Source: JACMLX01 sp040384325
GTDB lineage: Bacteria; Gemmatimonadota; Gemmatimonadetes; Gemmatimonadales; Gemmatimonadaceae
DNA: 64,000 bases
Reading direction: 5' to 3'
Assembly (NCBI GenBank): GCA_040384325.1
Contig: JAZKJL010000004.1
Location: 62,001-126,000, forward strand
The notes beneath the pieces are model-generated. The model did not search any database, had not been told where the DNA came from, and worked only from the letters and a program-made list of their open reading frames with translations. Shown piece after piece: positions 8,554 to 14,769 of the stretch. Position numbers and translations under genes: made by a program. Each line of letters opens with the position of its first letter. Positions within the stretch are counted from its first letter, which is position 1.

Positions 8554-9904
8554 CGGCCTGTCCGCGCCCGTGGCGACCTCCGGTGCGTCGAGCACGCAGG
8601 TGCTGCGCGTGGTGGGCGCAGCGCTGCATGGCATCGGCGTGGTGTGCATGCTCCTCCTCGCATGGCGCCTCTTCACGCCGGTGCAGGACCAGCCGCTGAG
8701 TGCTGCCGTGTCCACCAGCGGTACGCTGGACCAATCCGTCGCCACCCTGCTGCGGTCACGGCGTGACACCATCGAGGTGACGCTGGACGCTGTGCCCGAC
8801 GCACGATCGCGCGCCTTCTTCCGCGCCGTGCGCGGCAGCGGGCACGTGTTGCGCGTCACCGCGCCGCGTGTGCTCCCGGCGCTGGCAGTGGCCGCCGAGG
8901 AGGAGTGGCGGGCCAGCGGCGGCACGCGGCTGCAGGTCGTCGCGGCCGACAGCGCACGGCACGCCGCGCAGGATGCGGCGGGCCTGATCGACTCGATCGC
9001 CATCGACAGCGCAGGACTGCGCACCCGGTCCGGCCCGCTGGCCGGTGCGCTGCACGTCGGACGCGCTGGTGTCGCGCCACTCGTCGCCACGTCACCGACG
9101 GAGGCGCGCGTGCTGGTGCTCGGCAGCGCGACGTGGGAATCACGCTTCCTCGTCGCCGCGCTGGAGGAGGCGGGATGGCCGGTGGATGTCGCCGTGTCAC
9201 TCTCACCGAAGGTCACCATCGGGCAGGGAGCCGCCCGCCTGCCATCGCGCGATCGGCACGCGATCGTGGTGCTGCTGCCGGGCGCGCCCTCGTCGGCGAT
9301 GGCCGCGTTGCCCGCGTTCGTTCGCAGCGGCGGGGGGGTGGTGATCGTCGGCGAGGCGGCGCGCAGCGCGGGCGTGGCAGCGATCCGCGCCGGTGCGCCG
9401 GGTGCCACGATGCGCGGCGAGGTGGGCGCTGAAGCCGGCGACGAGCCGCGACATGGCCTCGATCTCGTGCCCGTCGCGACGCTGGCACCGGGGAGCGTTG
9501 CGCTCGAGTCGCGTGACGGACGGGTGGCGGTGGCAGCGCGACGCGTCGGCGCCGGTCGCGTGATGCAGGTGGGCTACGACAACTCGTGGCTATGGCGCAT
9601 GGCCGGTGACGATCAGTCACCCGATGCGCACCGCCGGTGGTGGAGCGCGTTGCTGTCGGGCATCGTGTCGCAACGCGAACCGGAGAGCCGGATCGTGACG
9701 ACTGCGGAATCGGACACGCTCGACGCCGCACCGGTGGCCGCCCTCGCGCGCGACCTCGGCCTGCCGACGGTTGGCGGTGGCGCGGTTCGCTCGATGGCGT
9801 CACCGTCCCTGGCGGCATCACTCGATCCCCGCTGGTTGCTGGCGACGGCGCTGCTGTCGCTGGTGGTGTCATGGACCCTGCGTCGCTGGAGAGGGCTGGC
9901 ATGA
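8537..9904 (+). CDS. bitopic membrane protein of the MoxR operon, amidotransferase-like core
   Basis: A 455-residue protein with one helix near the N-terminus (VVGAALHGIGVVCMLLLAWR) and one at the very C-terminus (WLLATALLSLVVSWTLRRW), leaving a 380-residue extracytoplasmic domain. The core has alternating strands and helices (RVLVLGSATWESRFLVAALE; HAIVVLLPG; GGGVVIVGEAA) like the glutamine-amidotransferase-like domain found in the C-terminal membrane proteins of BatA/DUF4159 operons. No catalytic cysteine is visible. The start at ATG 8537 overlaps DUF4159 by 17 bases, and the stop overlaps the deacetylase gene by ATGA. The specific role is unknown. Confidence 0.68.
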   Translation: MPSRADGLSAPVATSGASSTQVLRVVGAALHGIGVVCMLLLAWRLFTPVQDQPLSAAVSTSGTLDQSVATLLRSRRDTIEVTLDAVPDARSRAFFRAVRGSGHVLRVTAPRVLPALAVAAEEEWRASGGTRLQVVAADSARHAAQDAAGLIDSIAIDSAGLRTRSGPLAGALHVGRAGVAPLVATSPTEARVLVLGSATWESRFLVAALEEAGWPVDVAVSLSPKVTIGQGAARLPSRDRHAIVVLLPGAPSSAMAALPAFVRSGGGVVIVGEAARSAGVAAIRAGAPGATMRGEVGAEAGDEPRHGLDLVPVATLAPGSVALESRDGRVAVAARRVGAGRVMQVGYDNSWLWRMAGDDQSPDAHRRWWSALLSGIVSQREPESRIVTTAESDTLDAAPVAALARDLGLPTVGGGAVRSMASPSLAASLDPRWLLATALLSLVVSWTLRRWRGLA

Positions 9905-10827
9905 CCGTCGCCTACGTGTCGCACTCCGATTGCGGCCGACACGACACCGGCTGGAATCATCCCGAACACGTGGGACGGCTGCGCGCGATCCCGCGGGCGC
10001 TGCGCAACGACTTCGACCTGTTCGACACCATCGAGCATCGCGAGGGACGCCACGCCACCGTCGCCGAACTCGCACTGGCGCATGACGCCGACTACGTCGA
10101 GCGGGTGCGCGCGTTGGCCGAAGCTGGCGGTGGCCGGCTCGATCCCGACACGGTGGTGAGTGAAGGCAGCTGGGATGCCGCCACCGCTGGCGCCGGCTGC
10201 GTGCTCGACGCCATCGACTGGGCGTTCGACGGCAGCGTGCTGCGCAGCTTCTGCGCGGTGCGTCCACCCGGCCATCACGCGCTGCGGGCTGCCGGCATGG
10301 GCTTCTGCCTCTTCGGCAACATCGGTATCGGCGCACGATACGCGCGCGCGAGGCACGCCGCGGCGCGGGTGCTGGTGGTGGATTGGGACGTGCACCACGG
10401 CAACGGCACGCAGGACCTGGTGCAGGACGATGCCGCCATTCGCTTCGTCAGCATGCACCAGTTCCCGTGGTATCCCGGTAGCGGCGCCCCCGATGATCGC
10501 GGACCGCACGGCAGCATCTGGAACGTGGCGATGCCGCCCGACCTCGCGCCGCAGGTCTACGTGGATGCGTTGCTGGGCGCCGTGGATGCCGCCACCACCG
10601 ACTGGACGCCGGACCTGGTGCTCGTCTCGGCGGGCTTCGATTGCCTGGCCGGCGATCCGCTCGGTGGCTTCACGCTGGAGCTGGAGCACGTCGAGCAGCT
10701 CACCCGTGCACTGGTGACACGTGCCGAACGGTGGTGCAGCGGCCGGCTGGTCTCGGCCCTCGAAGGGGGGTACGACCCGGTGCGACTCGGCGATGCCTGC
10801 GTGACACACCTGCGGGCGTTGCGATAG
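9901..10827 (+). CDS. histone-deacetylase-family amidohydrolase
   Basis: A 308-residue protein of the arginase/deacetylase superfamily. Family motifs appear in order: HPEHVGRL near residue 20, RPPGHHAL (the two active-site His), VVDWDVHHGNGT (Zn ligands Asp and His), VSAGFD (third Zn ligand) and the C-terminal EGGYD loop. All residues needed for zinc-dependent deacetylation are present. Bacterial members act on acetylpolyamines, acetyl-lysine or small acylated amides; the substrate here cannot be read from sequence. Start ATG 9901 sits in an ATGA overlap, so it is translated from the MoxR operon mRNA, an unusual place for this family. Confidence 0.93.
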   Translation: MTVAYVSHSDCGRHDTGWNHPEHVGRLRAIPRALRNDFDLFDTIEHREGRHATVAELALAHDADYVERVRALAEAGGGRLDPDTVVSEGSWDAATAGAGCVLDAIDWAFDGSVLRSFCAVRPPGHHALRAAGMGFCLFGNIGIGARYARARHAAARVLVVDWDVHHGNGTQDLVQDDAAIRFVSMHQFPWYPGSGAPDDRGPHGSIWNVAMPPDLAPQVYVDALLGAVDAATTDWTPDLVLVSAGFDCLAGDPLGGFTLELEHVEQLTRALVTRAERWCSGRLVSALEGGYDPVRLGDACVTHLRALR

Positions 10828-10843
10828 GGGCGGGCGCACGGGG

Positions 10844-10849
10844 TATCTT
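10844..10849 (+). promoter_or_regulatory. -10 element of a leaderless promoter (corA leader ORF)
   Basis: TATCTT ends 6 bases before the ATG at 10856. A possible -35, TTGCGA, lies at 10819-10824 with a 19-base spacer, inside the end of the deacetylase gene. Confidence 0.55.
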
Positions 10850-10855
10850 GCCCAC

Positions 10856-10894
10856 ATGATGCGCGTGCCACCCCTCCTCCTGATCACGGCGTGA
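10856..10894 (+). CDS. 12-residue leader ORF overlapping the corA start
   Basis: ATG-ATG followed by ten codons gives MMRVPPLLLITA, ending in a TGA that overlaps the GTG of corA in a GTGA junction. The ATG is placed exactly for leaderless translation from the TATCTT upstream. CorA itself has no ribosome site, so this mini-ORF may deliver ribosomes to it by coupling. Two consecutive prolines (VPP) could slow the ribosome, but that is speculation. It is too short for composition to prove coding. Confidence 0.4.
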   Translation: MMRVPPLLLITA

Positions 10895-12021
10895 GCCGCG
10901 GCAAGCGCCGCAGCCGTTCTGCGCTGCCCCGCCTGCGTCGCGGCGACGCCACGCGCACTGCCACCACCTTCGACGAAGAGTCGACCGTCGTCGTCGAACC
11001 CGGCGCGCCGTCGCGACCCGTCGTCGCACCCAGCAGCGTACCGCGGATCGTGTACGCGGTCCCGGGACAGCCCGTCCGCACCGACCTCCATCCGGTGGAG
11101 TTGCGCGACCTCGTCGCCAGCCGCGACATCGCGGGCACGCTCTGGGTGGACATCGACAACGAGAGTCGGCACCAGGTGGCGCTGCTGGAGAAGGTCTTCG
11201 ACTTCCACCCGCTGGCGGTGGAGGACGCACTCAACCCGCAGAGCCGCGTCAAGATCGATGAGTACCGCAACTCGCTGTTCGTGATCGTGCGTGGCCTTCG
11301 CTTCTGCGAGACCACCGTCGACCCATACGACATCGAGACGTACAACCTCTGCTTCTTCCTCGCCCGCAACCTCCTCGTGACGGTGCACTCCGGGCCCAGT
11401 GTGCCGGTGGAGGCGGTCTACGAGCGCATGGTGGCGAACCCCGACCAGCTCGAGCGTGGCGCCGAGCGGGTGGCACATGCGCTGATGGACATCACCGTCG
11501 ACGAGTACTTCCCGGTGCTGGACCGGATCGACGAATTCGTGGACGGGCTCGAGGAGCGGGTGTACCAGCGCTTCGACCAGGAGGTGATGCGCGACGTGTT
11601 CGCGGTGAAGCGCCTGGTGCTCTCGATGCGGCGACACCTGATGCCGCAGCGCGAGGTGTTCAACATCATGACCAACCGGCCCACGCCGTTCCTGCCGCCC
11701 GAGTCGCAGGTCTGGTTCCGCGACATCTACGACCACGTGCTGCGCATCAACGACTCGGTGGACACCTACCGCGAACTTCTGGCGAACGTGATGGACAGCT
11801 ACCTCTCGCAGGTGTCCAACCGCCTCGGCCAGGTCACCAAGGGCCTCAGCGTGATCGCCACGCTGAGCGTGCCGTTCGTGGTGGTGAGCGGCATGTGGGG
11901 CATGAACTTCGAGAACATCCCGCTCTCGCATCACGTCGGCGGATTCTGGATCATGCTGGCGGTGCAGCTGGGGCTGGGCGGGTTCCTGGTCTGGCTGCTG
12001 CGCCGCTGGGGGCTGCTGTGA
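10891..12021 (+). CDS. corA: CorA-family divalent-metal (Mg2+) transporter
   Basis: A 376-residue CorA channel. About 310 residues form the cytoplasmic funnel (LWVDIDN, FDFHPLAVEDAL, and the long helices DRIDEFVDGLEERVYQRFD and ANVMDSYLSQVSNRLGQVTK). Two C-terminal helices follow: TM1 SVIATLSVPFVVVSGMWGMN with the invariant GMN at its end, and TM2 WIMLAVQLGLGGFLVWLLRR. The family works as a homopentamer gated by Mg2+ release. Compared with E. coli CorA it has a basic N-terminal extension of about 50 residues rich in Arg and Ser. GTG 10891 is the start, coupled to the upstream mini-ORF; the next gene starts in a GTGA overlap. Confidence 0.93.
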   Translation: MSRGKRRSRSALPRLRRGDATRTATTFDEESTVVVEPGAPSRPVVAPSSVPRIVYAVPGQPVRTDLHPVELRDLVASRDIAGTLWVDIDNESRHQVALLEKVFDFHPLAVEDALNPQSRVKIDEYRNSLFVIVRGLRFCETTVDPYDIETYNLCFFLARNLLVTVHSGPSVPVEAVYERMVANPDQLERGAERVAHALMDITVDEYFPVLDRIDEFVDGLEERVYQRFDQEVMRDVFAVKRLVLSMRRHLMPQREVFNIMTNRPTPFLPPESQVWFRDIYDHVLRINDSVDTYRELLANVMDSYLSQVSNRLGQVTKGLSVIATLSVPFVVVSGMWGMNFENIPLSHHVGGFWIMLAVQLGLGGFLVWLLRRWGLL

Positions 12022-12689
12022 TCCCGACCCCCGGCACCGCGCTGGGTGCGGTCTCCGGCGCCCGCGGCATGGCCCTCCGCCTGGTCGGCGTGGTCTACGA
12101 CGCGTCGGTGGGTGATGCCGTCCGGCTCGCGGGGCAGGGCGCCACCGCCATCACCTTCCGCGAGGTGGCCGCCGTGGTCCGGCCCTGCGCCCCGCGCGGC
12201 GAAGTGCCCAGCGACGAGACCCTGCTGGAGCACCACACCACGGTGGCCGGGCTGGCTCGCGCCTGCACCATCGTGCCCGCCCCACCGCTGACCACCTTCC
12301 GCACCAGCGCCAGCGTGCTGCAGTGGCTCGAGCTCCACGCCATCGCGCTCGCAGATGGGCTTGCTTACGTTGACGGGCGCTGTGGCGCCCGGGTGACGGC
12401 TGAGCGCGACCTGGCGGGGGTCACCTCCGATCCCTCCGTCCTGCCGCCCTCGGCGGCCGCCATCGAGTCGTTCCGGGCGCTTCGGCGTTACGCAAAAGCC
12501 ACCGTGCCTGTCTCCACCGAGACGGTAGGCGACGGCACCACGATCGCGACCGAAGCTTTTCTCGTGGAGCGAGGCTCCTGGGAGCGCTTTGCGGCGGAGG
12601 TGGTGGCCGAGGACGTGCGCTCTCCGGGGCTCATCCTCCGGCTGACCGGTCCCTGGCCCGTGTACGATTTCGTCCGACTCCAGTTCTAG
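12018..12689 (+). CDS. GvpL/GvpF-like protein without a gas-vesicle cluster
   Basis: A 223-residue protein that ends with LTGPWPVYDFV, the hallmark of the GvpL/GvpF family (LTGPWPPYxF). Other family features are an opening beta strand LRLVGVVYDA, the AVVRPC-type strand, a LLEHHTTVAGLA helix matching the conserved HE-x-V-L-x-x-L, and TIVPAPPLTTFR matching the 'vlP-x-rFGT' stretch. GvpF and GvpL are accessory proteins of gas-vesicle assembly; GvpF binds GvpA. No gvpA, gvpN or other gvp gene is in the window, so the role here is open. The start is taken at GTG 12018 in a GTGA overlap with corA; ATG 12069 is an alternative. Confidence 0.75.
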   Translation: MIPTPGTALGAVSGARGMALRLVGVVYDASVGDAVRLAGQGATAITFREVAAVVRPCAPRGEVPSDETLLEHHTTVAGLARACTIVPAPPLTTFRTSASVLQWLELHAIALADGLAYVDGRCGARVTAERDLAGVTSDPSVLPPSAAAIESFRALRRYAKATVPVSTETVGDGTTIATEAFLVERGSWERFAAEVVAEDVRSPGLILRLTGPWPVYDFVRLQF

Positions 12690-12709
12690 GCTTCCACCCC
12701 CCGTTCTGC

Positions 12710-13714
12710 ATGTTCTGCCCCGACTGCGGCACCTGGAACCGGTCCGCCGCACCCAACTGCGTGCGGTGCGGCATCGCGTTGCCGAACGTCTCGGCACCGC
12801 CGGTGGATGTGCCGGATGCCGAGATCACCGCGCTGCGCCGAGCCACCGGTGGCCGCTTCGCCATCGTGCGTCGCATCGCCAGCGGCGGCATGGCGCACGT
12901 GTACGAGGCGTCGCACTCGGTGCTGGGCCGGCGGGTGGTGATCAAGGTGCTGTACGCCCACCTGTCGCGGGACCCGGAGATGCGGGAGCGCTTCCGCCGC
13001 GAGGCCGAGGCAGCCAGTCGGCTCAGTCATCCCAACGTCTGCACGATCCTCGATGCCGGCGTGACGCGGGACAGCACGTTCGTGGTGATGCCGTTCCTCA
13101 GTGGTGGCTCACTGGCCGACCGCCTCGCGCGCCACCGCACCGTCGCGCCGGCCGAGAGCGCGGCGATCGTGGCGCAGATCGCGACCGGGCTCGATCACGC
13201 GCACCGGCACGGCATCGTGCACCGCGACGTGAAGCCGGACAACGTGCTGTTCGACGCCGACGGCACGGCGCTGATCACCGACTTCGGCATCGCCACCGCG
13301 GGCTTTCACAAGGGACTCACCGGCACCGGGCGCGCGATGGGCACGCCGCATTACATGTCACCGGAGCAGGCGATGGGCAAGCCGGTGGATGGTCGCAGCG
13401 ACGTGTATGCCTGCGGCGTGATGCTGTACGAGATGCTGGCCGGCGTGCCGCCGTTCGACGGCGAGGATTCGTACGCGGTGGGCTACAAGCACGTGCACGA
13501 GATGCCGACACCGCTCGACGTCACCGCACCGGCCGTGTCGCCGATGCTGTCGCAGATCACCATGCGCTGCCTGCACAAGTCGGCCAGTGAGCGCTACCAG
13601 CGCGGCACCGACCTCGCCGATGCGCTGATCCGCATGCTCGACGCGAGTGCGCTCGACACGCCCGCCGTGCGGGCCGCGCGGCTGGGACGCATGACCCCTG
13701 CGCTGGTCTCGTGA
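12710..13714 (+). CDS. Ser/Thr protein kinase with N-terminal zinc ribbon
   Basis: A 334-residue Hanks-type kinase. Residues 1-25 form a zinc ribbon (FCPDCGTWN, then CVRCGIALP). The kinase domain spans about 43-310: glycine loop IASGGMAHVYEA, VIKVL lysine, HRDVKPDNVLF catalytic loop, DFGIA metal-binding motif, and GTPHYMSPEQ of the P+1 loop. There is no membrane helix and no extracellular sensor, unlike PknB-type kinases, so it should be a soluble kinase whose zinc ribbon may mediate binding or sensing. It starts 20 bases after the GvpL/F-like gene and overlaps the epimerase by TGATG. A PP2C phosphatase is encoded 24 kb away at 37.6-38.7 kb. Confidence 0.93.
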   Translation: MFCPDCGTWNRSAAPNCVRCGIALPNVSAPPVDVPDAEITALRRATGGRFAIVRRIASGGMAHVYEASHSVLGRRVVIKVLYAHLSRDPEMRERFRREAEAASRLSHPNVCTILDAGVTRDSTFVVMPFLSGGSLADRLARHRTVAPAESAAIVAQIATGLDHAHRHGIVHRDVKPDNVLFDADGTALITDFGIATAGFHKGLTGTGRAMGTPHYMSPEQAMGKPVDGRSDVYACGVMLYEMLAGVPPFDGEDSYAVGYKHVHEMPTPLDVTAPAVSPMLSQITMRCLHKSASERYQRGTDLADALIRMLDASALDTPAVRAARLGRMTPALVS

Positions 13715-14742
13715 TGCGGCTCGAGACCGAGGTCGTCACGGTCCACACCACACACCCGTTCGTGATCGCGCGTGGCGGCTCCAGCGAGTGGCGCGTGGTG
13801 TGGGTGCGGTTGATCGACGCCGATGGATTGGAGGGCTGGGGCGAGGCGGCACCGAGTCGCTTCTACGGCGAGACCGCCGACACCGTGCTCGCGGCGCTGG
13901 AGCGACTGCGCACGATCATCGAAAGCGCCGACGCCGCCGACATCGAGCAGGTGGAAGTGGCGATGGCGCAGGCACTGCGCTTCAACGCCGCAGCGCGGTG
14001 TGCCGTCAGTGCGGCGCTCCACGACCTGCAGGGCAAGCGCCTTGGCGTGCCGCTCTGGAAGTTGTGGGGACTGACGCCGTCGGCCAGCCCGCGCAGCAGC
14101 TTCACGATTGCCATTGCCAGCGACGACGACACCCTGCGCACGCGCGTCCGCGAGGCGACCAGCGCCGGGTATCCGATCCTCAAGGTGAAGCTCGGCAGCG
14201 ATCGCGATCGTCGCATCATCCAGCTGGTGCGCGACGAGGCCCCGGACGCCATCCTGCGCGTCGATGCCAACGCCGCCTGGACGCCCAAGCACACGCTCGG
14301 CATGGCGCCGCTGCTGCAGGAACTCGGCGTCGAGTTCATCGAGCAGCCGCTGGCACCGCAGGACCTCGACGGACTGCGGTTCGTGCGCGAGCGGTGCGCG
14401 CTGCCGATCGTAGCCGACGAGAGCTGCCTGCTGGCGTCCGACGTGGCCAAGCTGGTGGGCGTGGTCGATGGCGTGAACCTCAAGCTCGCCAAGTGCGGCT
14501 CGCTGCGTGAGGCACTGCGCATCATCCACACCGCGCGTGCACACGGCATGATGGTGATGGCCGGCTGCATGATCGAGACGTCGCTCGGCATCACCGCGGC
14601 GGCGCATCTCGCCCCGCTGCTCGACTGCGTGGACCTCGATGGCGCGGCACTGCTGCGCGACGATCCGTTCGTGGGTGCCACCATCACGCGCGGCGTGGTC
14701 TCGCTGCCCACCACACCGGGGCTCGGCGTCACGCGGCGGTAG
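13714..14742 (+). CDS. dipeptide epimerase (enolase superfamily), probable L-Ala-D/L-Glu epimerase
   Basis: A 342-residue enolase-superfamily enzyme. Catalytic marks are KVKLGSD (K-x-K acid/base), LRVDANAAW, IEQPLAP and ADESC (the three carboxylate metal ligands), LKLAKCG (second-face lysine) and CVDLDGAALL. That last D-x-D is characteristic of the dipeptide-epimerase branch, where it holds the substrate's alpha-ammonium group. Such enzymes convert L-Ala-D-Glu from murein peptides to L-Ala-L-Glu for reuse. It fits the murQ-anmK-nagZ-like operon at 33-36.7 kb. The start is ATG 13714 in a TGATG overlap with the kinase; GTG 13711 would add one residue. Substrate specificity is inferred. Confidence 0.85.
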   Translation: MRLETEVVTVHTTHPFVIARGGSSEWRVVWVRLIDADGLEGWGEAAPSRFYGETADTVLAALERLRTIIESADAADIEQVEVAMAQALRFNAAARCAVSAALHDLQGKRLGVPLWKLWGLTPSASPRSSFTIAIASDDDTLRTRVREATSAGYPILKVKLGSDRDRRIIQLVRDEAPDAILRVDANAAWTPKHTLGMAPLLQELGVEFIEQPLAPQDLDGLRFVRERCALPIVADESCLLASDVAKLVGVVDGVNLKLAKCGSLREALRIIHTARAHGMMVMAGCMIETSLGITAAAHLAPLLDCVDLDGAALLRDDPFVGATITRGVVSLPTTPGLGVTRR

Positions 14743-14757
14743 TGCAGGGTGGTGCGG

Positions 14758-14763
14758 TAGCTT
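14758..14763 (+). promoter_or_regulatory. -10 element of a leaderless promoter (priA)
   Basis: TAGCTT ends 6 bases before the GTG at 14770 and lies just after the epimerase stop. No ribosome site stands before priA. Confidence 0.5.
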
Positions 14764-14769
14764 TCGGTC

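Noticed and set aside
2345..10827. A ubiquitin-conjugation system
   Set aside because: The ubiquitin-like protein ends in RRRQPLK with no diglycine, and there is no E1-, E2-, JAB- or ligase-like gene in the operon.
9901..10827. Recent transfer of the deacetylase from a eukaryote
   Set aside because: The family is widespread in bacteria, and base composition and overlap with the previous gene are like the surroundings.
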